A stretch of 64,000 nt of DNA. Origin: Phenylobacterium sp. RIFCSPHIGHO2_01_FULL_69_31 (lineage in GTDB: Bacteria > Pseudomonadota > Alphaproteobacteria > Caulobacterales > Caulobacteraceae). The notes under the pieces were generated by a model. It did not search any database and was not told where the DNA came from. It saw only the letters and a list, made by a program, of their open reading frames with translations. The position numbers and the translations under genes were made by a program. Each line of letters opens with the position of its first letter. Positions within the stretch are counted from its first letter, which is position 1. The stretch spans positions 62,001 through 126,000 of the forward strand of contig NZ_MHXN01000042.1 of assembly GCF_001824475.1 (NCBI RefSeq). The letters run 5' to 3'. Positions 20,498 through 29,930 of this stretch are shown in pieces.

Positions 20498-21292
20498 ATG
20501 ATCCATGCGTTCGATGCCGCCACTGCCCTGCGCCCCGACGGCTCCGGCCGCCTTCGTGGCAAGACGAGCCCCGATTACTGGGCCTTCGTTGGCCCCTTCG
20601 GCGGGACCACCGCCGCGACCCTGCTGAACGCCGTGACGCAGGATCCCCGGGCCGCCGGCGACCCGCTAGCCCTGACCGTGAACTACGCCGCGCCGATCGC
20701 CGAGGGCGGTTTCGAGATCGACGTGCGGCCCGTCCGCGCCAACCGCTCGTCCCAGCACTGGCTCGTCGAGCTGAGCCAGGGGGGCGGCGAGCCGGCCGCC
20801 ATAGCCACCCTGGTGCTGGCCGAACGACGCGAGAGTTGGTCGCACCAGGTCGCGAGGCCCCCACAACCCGGTCCGGCCCCCATCTACGACAGCCCCTCCA
20901 GTGCGCGCTGGCCCGGGCAATACCGGTTCCGCTTCGCCGCCGGCGCGCCGGATTTCAGCGGCGGCGGCACGGGCGAAACCCGCTCCGAGGTCTGGATCGC
21001 CGACGCCGAGCCCCGCGTGCTGGACCATGCCGCCCTGGCGGCCATGGGCGACGCCTTCTTCGGCCGCATCTTCCACGCGCGCCGGTCGATCGTGCCGTTC
21101 GGGACGGTCTCGATGACCACCCACTTCCACGTCAGCGCCGCAGAGCTGGCGGCGGAGGGCGCCACCGAAGTCCTGGGCGTCGCCGATGCCCGCACCTTCC
21201 ACAAAAGCTACGGCGACCAGGCCGGTGAGCTGTGGTCGCCGTCGGGCCGGCTGCTCGCGACGACCACCCAGGTCTTCTACTTCAAGGCCTAG
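20498..21292 (+). CDS. Acyl-CoA thioesterase-like double-hotdog protein
   Basis: 264 residues. The N-terminal hotdog has the family stretch AFVGPFGGTTAATLLNA, followed by LTVNYAAPIAEG; the second hotdog carries SMTTHFHVSAAEL and ends LLATTTQVFYFK. This is the TesB-like thioesterase superfamily, which hydrolyses acyl-CoAs; substrate chain length is unknown. It follows phhA by 51 bp and is convergent with tamB, 5 bp away. Confidence 0.88.
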   Translation: MIHAFDAATALRPDGSGRLRGKTSPDYWAFVGPFGGTTAATLLNAVTQDPRAAGDPLALTVNYAAPIAEGGFEIDVRPVRANRSSQHWLVELSQGGGEPAAIATLVLAERRESWSHQVARPPQPGPAPIYDSPSSARWPGQYRFRFAAGAPDFSGGGTGETRSEVWIADAEPRVLDHAALAAMGDAFFGRIFHARRSIVPFGTVSMTTHFHVSAAELAAEGATEVLGVADARTFHKSYGDQAGELWSPSGRLLATTTQVFYFKA

Positions 21293-21297
21293 CGGCG

Positions 21298-24200
21298 TCA
21301 GTAGTCCTTGCGCCAGCGGACGGCGATGCGGTTCCCGGTGCCGGTCCCCGCGCTCTGCCCGGCCAGACGCGACAGGATCGACAGGTTCTTGCGGATGCGC
21401 CACTCCACCTGGGCCGAGGGCCCCTCGCGACCGCCGCCGGTGATCTCCAGATAGACGTCGTCGGTGAGGTACTTGCCGCCCGAGACCGTGACGCCGGACT
21501 CGTCCGCGCCGCCGAACGCCAGACGGTCGAGGCCGGCGAAGTTGCGCAGGTTTCCGATCACGTCGAACCCGCCGCCGCCCGCCAGCGCGGAGAGCGCCGA
21601 CGCCAACTGGGCCGCCTCCACCGGGGAGAGCTGGGCGGCGGACCGCTCGAACAGCACCTTGGACAGCACCTCGTCGTTCGGCAGGCTGGGCGAGGAAACC
21701 AGGGTGATCTCCGGCCGAGCCGCGGTGCCGCGAATGCGCACGGTGACCGTCAGCGACGGGTCCTCGCGGGTCGCGTCCAGTTGCAGGCGGATATTGGCCG
21801 GCCGGCTGGACAGGTAGACCACGCCGCGGTCGTCGAACTCGAACCGCTTGCCGGCGAAGTCGTAGTCGCCGCGCACCACCCGCGCCGTGCCGGACAGGTC
21901 GGGACGAGTCGTCGTGCCCCCCACGTGGGCATCAAGCGAAAGCTCCAGATCGAGGCCGCGGCCGCGCAGGAACACCCGGCGCGGCGCCCGCAGCTTCACG
22001 TCCAGCAGCCAGCCGTCCCCGCGCCGCGCCCGCGGAGGAAGGCCCGCGCGCAGGTCGTCGGGGCGATTGATCTCCGTCACGTCCATGGCGACCACACCCG
22101 AGGGCGTCGGCGGCTCCGCGGCGACGTCCGCGCGGTCGATGGTCAGGTCCCCGGTGAGCCGCACCTTGCCGTCGGCGCCGCGGTTGACGCTGGCCTGGCC
22201 GCTGGCCGACGCGGTGGCGATCTCATTGTCGATCAGGCGGAAGCCTTGCAGGTCCATCCGGAAGCTGGACGCGCCCTCCGGCAGCAGGCTGATACGGCCC
22301 TGGCCGCTGACCTGGCCCCCGCGGCCGTCGTCGCCGCGCGCCTCGGTCACGTTCACCGCGTCCTCGGTGAAGGCGGCGCGCAGGGTCACGTCGCGCAGCG
22401 TGAGTCCGGTGCCACCGTCGTCGAATCGGCCACGCTCCACCGACACCTGGCCCGAGGCGCGGGGATCGGCGAGGGTGCCCGACACCGTCCCTTCCGTACG
22501 GACGAAGCCGGCCAGGGCGCGCTCACCGCCGATCACCAGTTCCCACAGCGGCCGCACCTCGCCCTCGGCGAAGAACCGCCCCTGCATGGGGCGCTGGCGC
22601 GCGATGGCGATACGGAACGGCTTCGCCGAAGCCTCGGCGGGCAGGACGAAGCTGGCGTTCGCCCGCAGGCCCTGCTCGTTCAGCGTGGCCACGTCGAGTG
22701 TCAGGCTGGAGCCCGCAAGCCGGGCCTTGAGCGTGCCGTCCATCCCCTGGTTGGCCGGCGTCCCCTTGCCACGTGCGTCGGCAAGCTGAGCGTCCAACGT
22801 TCCCTGCAAGCGGTCGCCCTGGCCCTGCACGGCCAGGGTCGCGTCGATGCGGCCGTCAAAGTCGGCGTTGAACAGGTCGAGACCCATGTTGTCGACGCGG
22901 GCGCGAACATCGGCCGCCTCGCCGCGCAGAGCGCCGTCCAGGTTCAGCCGGCCGCCGTCAGCCCCGGCGAGCCGTACGCGCGCCGTCTGCTCTGGCCCGC
23001 CGAAACGGAACTGCGCGGTCTCGATCGTCCGCAGGTCGCGCTTGCCGAGCGCGCCGCGCCCGTCGAACGCCAGGAGGTAGCCGGGACGGGTCTCGGTGAG
23101 GACACCGCCGCCCTCGAGGGTCCAGCCCCCCTGGCCGGAGGCGCCGCGCGCCGTGGCCGTATAGGGCAGACGCGCCAGAGGGCCGTCCGCCGCGAGCCGG
23201 GCGCTCGTCACGGTAATCGCCGAGCCGGCCGGACGCGCGGCTTCGGCGCGCAGGTCCAGGGTGGCGCGAGGCCCCCCGCCGGTGTCGACGACCCTTGCGG
23301 TCCCGGCGATCCGCCCGGCGTCCAGGAGGGCTCCGCGGCCGATGTCGAGCGTCAGGTTCGCCGCCGACGGGCTGCGCTGGCGGAGCGACAGGGAGCCCGC
23401 GGCCCGGATCCCGCCGGCGTCCACGGAAAGCCCCGTCAGATCGATACCGCCGCGCGGAAACCGGAAGTCGGAACGCGCCTTCGCAGGACCGTAGCTGCTG
23501 GCCGCCGTGAGGGCGACGGAGCCGTTGGACCCGTCCGCCTGCCGCTGGAAGGTGATCGCGAGTTTCGCGTTCGTGAGCGGAAGCCGCGGGAGGTCGACCT
23601 GCTCGATGTCGGCGAGCAGGTCCAGGCGCGGCGAGGCCAGCGCGCCGCTGACGCCCCCGGTCCCCTTGATCCGCCCGGTGATCTCGACCGGACCCGCCCG
23701 CACCGGTCCGGTCGCGCTCCAGTCGGCCTTGAAGGCCAGGGTCCGGTCCGCCTGCATCACCCCGGCGGCGCTCGCGTCGAGCGAGGCGCCGTCCAGCGTC
23801 GCCTTGGCGACCGACAAGCGCCCGGCCTGCCAGTTGGCCTGGACCTGGAGCCGCGGCTTGCCGCCCAGCAACCGGTCCAGCTCAGCCAGGCCCAGGGCGA
23901 AGCGGTCGCCGCGCGCGTCCAGGGTGAACGTCCACGGCGCCGCCGAGCGCGCCTGGGCGGCCTCGAAATCGACGGAGGCGGCCCCATCGGCGCCCAGCCG
24001 GGCCGCGGCCAGGTTTGAGATGTCCGCCCTACCCTTGAAGTTCACAGCGCCCAGCAGGCTGCGGCCGCCGCTGGCCCGCACCTTGAGGCCGCGGCCGGTG
24101 AGGTCCAGTCGACGCAGCAGGAGTTGGCCGTTCGCCAGGCGCTCGCCCTCCAGCGTCGCCGTCGGCGCCCCGCCCAGCAGCGCTGCGGCAAAGCCCTCCC

Positions 24201-25506
24201 CGCGCCCGCCGACGCCCCAGGCTTCCGCCTTGACTGCGAGCCCGGTCTTGCCGCGCCGAAACTCCATCGGCCCCGACACGCGCGCCAGGGCGTAGCCGCC
24301 CAGCCCGACCTCGGCGGTGTTGTACGAGCCGCTGAACGCCCAGGCCGTAGCGTCGCCGGTCACGCGGCCGACCACCCGCGTCGCGCCCAGGGCCGGGCCG
24401 CCGCCTACGATCCGCGACAGCGACGCCGCCTGGGCGTCGATGCGCGCGCCGTTCGCGCCGAGGCGGCGCTTGCCCAGATCCCCCTCGCCCCACGCGCGCA
24501 ACAACACCGCGTCCGAGCGCAGCCGCGCGTCGAGCGCGTAGACGCCCTCGCGCGCCTTGCGGCCCGCGACGCCGAACACGACGTCGCGCCCGAAGCGCTC
24601 GGCGTGCGGCGCGGTCAGGGACGAGGCCTCCAGCAGCAAGCGCCCGCCCGCCTGCCCGCCCTTCGGAGTCCAGGCGCCCCGGGTGTAGAGCGGCGTCAGC
24701 GCACCCGAGGTGGCGGTGGCCGAGAAGCGGCCCTCCGAGACCGTCCCGTCGGCGCGCACGGTGAGCTTGAACGGCTGGTCGGGCGACAGCCCCGCCGCGC
24801 CCGCCAGCGCGCCGCCCTTGGCCTCCACCGCGTCGGCGGCCAGGCGCATCGGGCCCGTCTTGCCGAGAACGAAATCCAGGTCGAGACGGTCTCCGGCATG
24901 CAGCACGCTCGCCGCCTTCAGCTTGCCGCTGCGTCCGCCGCGCCGCTCCACGTCCAGATTGAAGTCCAGGTCGTAGACGCCGCGGGTGCTGGCAAACGCC
25001 GGCTCCAGGACCAGACGCGTGGAGGCCTGGTCGATGTGGAATGAGACCGGCAGCCCTCGGTCCTTGCCCTTCGGCGCCAGGGTCGGGCGGCGGATCACCC
25101 GGACCGTATCCGCCTCGATCAGATCGGCGTCGAATCGGCGCCTCAGGAGTTCGAGGTAACGCCATGTGATGTGGACGTTATTCGCCTCCAGCCACACGCC
25201 CTTCTCATCGCGGATGGTCAGGCGACGAACCCGGGCGTCGCGCCAGATGTCGCCAGACAGGCCCTCGATCTTCAGGCGGCCGACACGGCCCAGCTTGAGG
25301 CCATCGGTGCGCGCCTCGATAAGCAGCCGCACCTGGGGGACCAACACGCCGTAGCGTCCAATCGCCAGCGCGCCCACCAGCAACAGGAGGAGGCTCACCG
25401 CCACGGCCGTAATCGCCTTCGGCAGGGCCGAACGCTTCAGAACCTCGGGCGCCTTCGCCCCGATGGCCGCTTCGCCCGTCGGCGGGGTGTCGTCAGGCGC
25501 GCTCAA
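21298..25506 (-). CDS. tamB: TamB-like translocation/assembly module inner-membrane component
   Basis: 1402 residues from a TTG at 25506 that overlaps the tamA stop as TTGA. No ATG occurs in this N-terminal region, and the longer frame to 25707 would lie inside tamA. One membrane helix near 30-52 (AVAVSLLLLLVGALAIG) anchors the protein; then comes more than 1,100 residues of repeated beta-strands typical of the AsmA/TamB bridge-like lipid-transfer family, and the conserved C-terminal TamB domain (GGGFDVIGNLRNFAGLDRLA, GKYLTDDVYLEI, RIRKNLSILSRL). TamB spans the periplasm and works with TamA in outer-membrane protein insertion and/or phospholipid transport. Confidence 0.93.
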   Translation of the reverse strand: MSAPDDTPPTGEAAIGAKAPEVLKRSALPKAITAVAVSLLLLLVGALAIGRYGVLVPQVRLLIEARTDGLKLGRVGRLKIEGLSGDIWRDARVRRLTIRDEKGVWLEANNVHITWRYLELLRRRFDADLIEADTVRVIRRPTLAPKGKDRGLPVSFHIDQASTRLVLEPAFASTRGVYDLDFNLDVERRGGRSGKLKAASVLHAGDRLDLDFVLGKTGPMRLAADAVEAKGGALAGAAGLSPDQPFKLTVRADGTVSEGRFSATATSGALTPLYTRGAWTPKGGQAGGRLLLEASSLTAPHAERFGRDVVFGVAGRKAREGVYALDARLRSDAVLLRAWGEGDLGKRRLGANGARIDAQAASLSRIVGGGPALGATRVVGRVTGDATAWAFSGSYNTAEVGLGGYALARVSGPMEFRRGKTGLAVKAEAWGVGGRGEGFAAALLGGAPTATLEGERLANGQLLLRRLDLTGRGLKVRASGGRSLLGAVNFKGRADISNLAAARLGADGAASVDFEAAQARSAAPWTFTLDARGDRFALGLAELDRLLGGKPRLQVQANWQAGRLSVAKATLDGASLDASAAGVMQADRTLAFKADWSATGPVRAGPVEITGRIKGTGGVSGALASPRLDLLADIEQVDLPRLPLTNAKLAITFQRQADGSNGSVALTAASSYGPAKARSDFRFPRGGIDLTGLSVDAGGIRAAGSLSLRQRSPSAANLTLDIGRGALLDAGRIAGTARVVDTGGGPRATLDLRAEAARPAGSAITVTSARLAADGPLARLPYTATARGASGQGGWTLEGGGVLTETRPGYLLAFDGRGALGKRDLRTIETAQFRFGGPEQTARVRLAGADGGRLNLDGALRGEAADVRARVDNMGLDLFNADFDGRIDATLAVQGQGDRLQGTLDAQLADARGKGTPANQGMDGTLKARLAGSSLTLDVATLNEQGLRANASFVLPAEASAKPFRIAIARQRPMQGRFFAEGEVRPLWELVIGGERALAGFVRTEGTVSGTLADPRASGQVSVERGRFDDGGTGLTLRDVTLRAAFTEDAVNVTEARGDDGRGGQVSGQGRISLLPEGASSFRMDLQGFRLIDNEIATASASGQASVNRGADGKVRLTGDLTIDRADVAAEPPTPSGVVAMDVTEINRPDDLRAGLPPRARRGDGWLLDVKLRAPRRVFLRGRGLDLELSLDAHVGGTTTRPDLSGTARVVRGDYDFAGKRFEFDDRGVVYLSSRPANIRLQLDATREDPSLTVTVRIRGTAARPEITLVSSPSLPNDEVLSKVLFERSAAQLSPVEAAQLASALSALAGGGGFDVIGNLRNFAGLDRLAFGGADESGVTVSGGKYLTDDVYLEITGGGREGPSAQVEWRIRKNLSILSRLAGQSAGTGTGNRIAVRWRKDY

Positions 25507-27278
25507 AAGCTCTGCCCGATGCTGACGTAGACCTGGATCGCCTGCTCGCCATTGCGCCGCGCGATGGGCGTGGCGACATCGACGCGGATCGGCGCGAAAC
25601 CCAGGTTGTAACGGACGCCCAGGCCGACGCCGACCGCCAGGTCCTGGAAGTCGATCGGCCCGCTGGATCCCACGGCCCCGGCGTCCACGAACGCGGCCAT
25701 GCCCCACTTGGCCGTCAGCTCCTGCCGGACCTCGAAGGAGGACTCGAACAGGAAGACCCCGCCGCGCGGCGTGTCGTCATCGATCCGGGGTCCCACCGCC
25801 TGGTAGGGGAAGCCCCGCACCGAACCGCCGCCGCCGGCGTAGAAGCGCTGCGAGGCCGGGATCTGGTCGACGGTCCCGTTGAGGATCCGCCCCAGGCGCA
25901 GGCGGGCGGCCACGACCGTGCGACCCCGCTTGTCCAGCGGCAGGTAGTAGGATCCCTGCGCCACCGCGCGCAGGTACGGCAGGTTGGTGTCGCCCAGGAT
26001 CAGCGTGGGTTCGAGCCGGGCGCTGAGGCGCCAGCCCTGCGTCGGGTTGAGCGGGTCGTTGGAGCGGTCGAGCAGGAGGTCCCCGAGGGTGGCGAGCGTG
26101 ACGAGATCGCGGCCCAGGGTCGTGCCCGTGCCGGCCTTCAGCTCGTCCGACCGGCTCGCGGTGACCGAGGCGCCGACCGTGACATACGAGGTCTTGCCGT
26201 AGCGACGCGTCACGTCGGCGCGGGCTTCTACGCCGGCCTCATCGTAGGCGTCCGTTTCTTCGTCATAGGCCGCCGCCCCCAGCTTCAGGGTCTGCTGCGC
26301 GCGCCGCCAGTGCGGGAGGGAAACGTCGATCCCGGCGCGGCTGTCGCGATCCGATATCTGCCCGTAGAGGGCCATGGTGTCGGCACGGCGCAGGCGGTTG
26401 TAATGGGTCCAGCGGACATTGACCCCGATCCCGTCTACGGTCGCGTAGCTGGCGCCGGCCTCAATCGTCCGCGGCTTGCGGGCGGCCAGGCTGACGACGA
26501 CGGGCCTCAGGCCCTCGCCGGTCGCCTTGTCCGCCGGGGCCAGGGCGACGGTCACCGAGTCGTAGGCGCTGGTGTCGAGCAGCCGCCGCTCAAGTTCGGC
26601 GACGTCGTCGGGATCGTAGACGTCGCCCGACTCCCACGGCGCCAACCGGCGCAGCCAGGTCGGATTGGTTCGCCCCTCGCCCGTCACGTCCAGGCCGTCC
26701 AGACGCACGAGCGAGCCGGCGGCGATGCGATAGGTCGGTCGCAGCGTGTGGTCCGCATGGTCGACGATCACCTCGCGGGGCTCGGCGACGGCATCGGCAT
26801 AGCCGCGCTTCTGGATCGCAGCGACCACCCGGCCCTCGGCCGCGATCACGTCGACGGCGCGCCCCGGCGCGCCAGGCCTCAAGGCCATGGCCTCTCGCGC
26901 CGCCGCCGCCGAGTCATCGTCCGGCGGGGCGCCGCGCCACTCCAGGGCGGAGGCTCCGACGAGGAAGCGTGGGCCCGGCGTAACCTGGACCACCGGCCGG
27001 GGCGGCTCGGCTTCCGTCACTTCCGGCTCGACCTGGTAGCCGTAGTAGCCCTCGGAGCGCAGGGCCGCGATCGCATCCTCGGCCGCCGCCCGGGCCCGGC
27101 GGCGGGCCTCGAAGCGGTTCTCGATGGGGCGATCCGTCTCGCCGATCACCCGCTGGATGGCTGTGCGCAGATCGGGATCCATTTCGCCTTGGACCACCGC
27201 CTTGGGCTCGGCCGCCGCGGCGGCGGCGGGCGTGCAGAGCGCCGCTGAGGCGGCGACGGCGTACAGCAGTCGACCCAA
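25503..27278 (-). CDS. tamA: TamA-like Omp85 family outer-membrane protein
   Basis: About 591 residues from a TTG at 27278, where a clean signal peptide begins (GRLLYAVAASAALCTPAAAA) and GAGG lies 8-9 nt upstream. A GTG at 27326 or TTG at 27365 are alternatives. POTRA domains occupy the N-terminal half. The C-terminal 16-strand Omp85 barrel has the conserved loop-6 region GGGGSVRGFPYQAVGP (VRGF/Y motif) and GVGLGVRYNLGFAPIRVDVA, ending in Phe. TamA partners with TamB for outer-membrane assembly. Its 3' end overlaps the tamB start, confirming a coupled operon. Confidence 0.93.
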   Translation of the reverse strand: MGRLLYAVAASAALCTPAAAAAAEPKAVVQGEMDPDLRTAIQRVIGETDRPIENRFEARRRARAAAEDAIAALRSEGYYGYQVEPEVTEAEPPRPVVQVTPGPRFLVGASALEWRGAPPDDDSAAAAREAMALRPGAPGRAVDVIAAEGRVVAAIQKRGYADAVAEPREVIVDHADHTLRPTYRIAAGSLVRLDGLDVTGEGRTNPTWLRRLAPWESGDVYDPDDVAELERRLLDTSAYDSVTVALAPADKATGEGLRPVVVSLAARKPRTIEAGASYATVDGIGVNVRWTHYNRLRRADTMALYGQISDRDSRAGIDVSLPHWRRAQQTLKLGAAAYDEETDAYDEAGVEARADVTRRYGKTSYVTVGASVTASRSDELKAGTGTTLGRDLVTLATLGDLLLDRSNDPLNPTQGWRLSARLEPTLILGDTNLPYLRAVAQGSYYLPLDKRGRTVVAARLRLGRILNGTVDQIPASQRFYAGGGGSVRGFPYQAVGPRIDDDTPRGGVFLFESSFEVRQELTAKWGMAAFVDAGAVGSSGPIDFQDLAVGVGLGVRYNLGFAPIRVDVATPIARRNGEQAIQVYVSIGQSF

Positions 27279-27475
27279 GCCCGAATCCTCGCTCGCGCAC
27301 CCCCGTCCCGTGTAGCGGCGCGTCACTCCCCTGTCATCCGGCCGGGTTCGGGAACCGGCGCCCAAATCCTAGGCGCCTGCTCGCGGCGTGCGCGCCGGGT
27401 CACGAATTTCCGTCTGCGGCTTCCGGCAGGGCCGTAAGCGTCCTACAGATTCATGATGCTAAGTGGCGGGAAGGC

Positions 27476-28975
27476 GTGGATTCCATCGTGAGCGTCAGGC
27501 GGGACGAAACGGCCGCGGACCTCGGGGCCTTGGCCCCTGAAGGTCAGGCCAGGCCCTACGACGAAATGCTGACGCCCGACGGCAAGGTGCGGCCGCACTA
27601 CGCCGCGCTCGACGCACGGCTCTCGACCCTCTCGCCCGACGAGCTGGCCGATCGGCAGCGAACGCAGGAGCGGTTCTTCCTGCTCCAGGGCATCACCTTC
27701 ACCGTCTATGGGGCGGAGAGCTCCACCGAGCGGATCATCCCCACGGACATCCTGCCGCGGATCATTCCGGCGGCGGAATGGGCCCGGATCGAGGCCGGCC
27801 TGACCCAGCGCCTGCGTGCGCTGAACATGTTCCTGGCCGACATCTATTCGGAACAGCAGATCCTGATGGATGGGGTGGTGCCGCGCGAGCTGGTGCTGAA
27901 GGCGCCCTCGTATCGGCGGGAGATGCAGAACCTCTACGTGCCGCACAAGGCCTACGCCAACGTCTGCGGTTCGGACCTGATCCGCCAGCCGAACGGCGAG
28001 TTCGCGGTGCTTGAGGACAATCTGCGGGTGCCATCCGGCGTGTCCTACATGCTGGCCAACCGCGAGGCGTCGCGGCGGGTCTTCCCGGGCACCTTCCGGG
28101 GCGCCGGCGTGCGCGCCATCGACCGGTATCCCGACCTGCTGCTGACGACGCTCAAGGGCATGGCGGCCGACTGGCGGCCGAACCCCCAGGTCGTGGTGCT
28201 GACCCCCGGGGTCTACAATTCCGCCTACTACGAACACGCGTACCTCGCCCGGCTGATGGGCGTGCCGCTGGTCGAGGGCCGCGACCTCGTGGTCCACGAC
28301 AACATGGTCTACATGCGCACCACCACGGGGCTGCGCCGGATCGACGTGATCTATCGGCGGGTGGACGACGACTTCATCGACCCCCTCACCTTCCGGCGCG
28401 ACTCCGCGCTGGGCGCGGCGGGCCTGTTCAACGCCTATCGCACCGGCAACGTGGTGATCTGCAATGCGCCCGGCACCGGCGTCGCCGACGACAAGGCGGT
28501 CTACGCCTATGTTCCGGAGATCATCCGCTATTACCTGGGCGAGGACGCCATCCTGCCCAACATCGAGACCTACCTCTGCCGCGAGCCGGCGCAGCTCAGC
28601 CACGTGCTGGCCAATCTGGACAAGCTGGTGGTCAAGGCGGTGGGCGCCTCCGGCGGCTACGGCATGCTGGTGGGGCCGCATTCCACCAAAGCCCAGCAGG
28701 ACGCCTTCGCCGAGGCGCTGCGCGCCGATCCGGCCAACTACATCGCCCAGCCCACCATCCAGCTCTCCACCGCGCCGTGCCTGATCGACCACGCGGTGGA
28801 CCCGCGCCACGTCGACCTGCGGCCGTTCATCCTGTGCGGTGAGAAGATCGTGGTGACGCCGGGCGCCCTGACCCGCGTGGCGTTGCGCAAGGGCTCGCTG
28901 GTGGTCAACTCCAGCCAGGGCGGCGGGTCGAAGGACACCTGGGTGCTCTCCGAAACCAAGGGCGACAAGTCATGA
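27476..28975 (+). CDS. Circularly permuted ATP-grasp protein (DUF404/DUF407)
   Basis: 499 residues from a GTG with GGGAAGG upstream. Recognised family stretches are RPYDEMLTPDGKVRPHY near the N-terminus, FTVYGAESSTERIIPTDILP, CGSDLIRQPNGEFAVLEDNL and VVKAVGASGGYGMLVGP. ATP-grasp enzymes of this permuted class are predicted to ligate amine or peptide groups to carboxylates. The gene overlaps the alpha-E gene by 4 bp and is followed by a transglutaminase, a three-gene set widespread in bacteria and predicted by comparative genomics to make or process a peptide-like modification. Biochemical function unknown. Confidence 0.93.
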   Translation: MDSIVSVRRDETAADLGALAPEGQARPYDEMLTPDGKVRPHYAALDARLSTLSPDELADRQRTQERFFLLQGITFTVYGAESSTERIIPTDILPRIIPAAEWARIEAGLTQRLRALNMFLADIYSEQQILMDGVVPRELVLKAPSYRREMQNLYVPHKAYANVCGSDLIRQPNGEFAVLEDNLRVPSGVSYMLANREASRRVFPGTFRGAGVRAIDRYPDLLLTTLKGMAADWRPNPQVVVLTPGVYNSAYYEHAYLARLMGVPLVEGRDLVVHDNMVYMRTTTGLRRIDVIYRRVDDDFIDPLTFRRDSALGAAGLFNAYRTGNVVICNAPGTGVADDKAVYAYVPEIIRYYLGEDAILPNIETYLCREPAQLSHVLANLDKLVVKAVGASGGYGMLVGPHSTKAQQDAFAEALRADPANYIAQPTIQLSTAPCLIDHAVDPRHVDLRPFILCGEKIVVTPGALTRVALRKGSLVVNSSQGGGSKDTWVLSETKGDKS

Positions 28976-29919
28976 TGCTCGCTCGGGTCGCCGACAGCCT
29001 CTACTGGATCGGCCGCTACGTCGAACGGGCCGAGCACATGTGCCGGCTTTCGGACGTGATGCTGAACGCCACGCTGGACCGGTCGGAGGCGGCCGCTCAG
29101 GTGGCGCGCATCGCCCTGGCGGCGGTGGGCGATCCGGACGTGGCCAAGGCCAAGAGTCCGTACGATGCGGCCCTGGCCCTGGCCCTGGACCGTGACGACG
29201 ACGGCTCGATCTATTCCTCCATCGCCCGGGCGCGCGAGAACGCCCGGCAGGTCCGCGACCAGATCACCACCGAGACCTGGGAGCGGCTGAACCTGATCTA
29301 TCTGCGGATGAGCGATCCGGAGGTTCGCCGCTCCTTCGAGGACGGCTCCCAGCTCTTCCTGCACGACACCATCGCCGACCTGCACCTGTTCAAGGGCGCA
29401 GGCGACGCCACCATGAGCCACGGCGAGGGTTGGAGCTTCCTGCTGCTGGGCGTCTACCTGGAGCGGGCGCAGCTGATCGGCTCGCTGCTGGAGGTGGTGT
29501 TCGGCGAGGGACGGCGTCGCCGGCCCATCGGCGACCACTTCGCCCTTACCAGCGTGCTGCGGATGGGTTGCGCGCTGGAGCCCTACCTGCGGGCGCACAC
29601 CGCCGACATGCAGCCCCGGCTGATCCTGCGGTTCCTGATGCTGGACGAGGACTTCCCGCGTTCGATCCGGTTCTGCACCCAGGAGATCGAGTCGCACCTG
29701 ACGGCGATCATCCGCCACGCCGGCATGGCCGGCAGCGTGGGCCCCGACCGGCTGGCCGGCCGCCTCCGCGCACGTATGCAGTACGCCGATATGGACGAGA
29801 TCGAGGCCCAAGGCCCCAGCGCGTTCCTGAAGACCGTGCTGGACGAGTGCGCCGCCATCCACCGGAACCTCTACGACACCTTCGTCGCCTACCCCCTCGA
29901 AGACCGCCTTCCCGCGTAA
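28972..29919 (+). CDS. Alpha-E domain protein (DUF403)
   Basis: 315 residues, nearly all predicted helix. Start MMLARVADSLYWIGRYVERA is the family signature, and the internal LYLRMSDPEVRR / ARENARQVRDQITTE stretches fit the alpha-E family. The ATG overlaps the upstream stop (ATGA). The family is always found with the permuted ATP-grasp and transglutaminase partners and probably acts with them as a complex; no catalytic residues are known. Confidence 0.93.
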   Translation: MMLARVADSLYWIGRYVERAEHMCRLSDVMLNATLDRSEAAAQVARIALAAVGDPDVAKAKSPYDAALALALDRDDDGSIYSSIARARENARQVRDQITTETWERLNLIYLRMSDPEVRRSFEDGSQLFLHDTIADLHLFKGAGDATMSHGEGWSFLLLGVYLERAQLIGSLLEVVFGEGRRRRPIGDHFALTSVLRMGCALEPYLRAHTADMQPRLILRFLMLDEDFPRSIRFCTQEIESHLTAIIRHAGMAGSVGPDRLAGRLRARMQYADMDEIEAQGPSAFLKTVLDECAAIHRNLYDTFVAYPLEDRLPA

Positions 29920-29930
29920 GGATCTGACCC

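Noticed and set aside
21232..24018. 928-codon plus-strand open frame
   Set aside because: Antisense to tamB; low-complexity Arg/Ala/Gly-rich translation.
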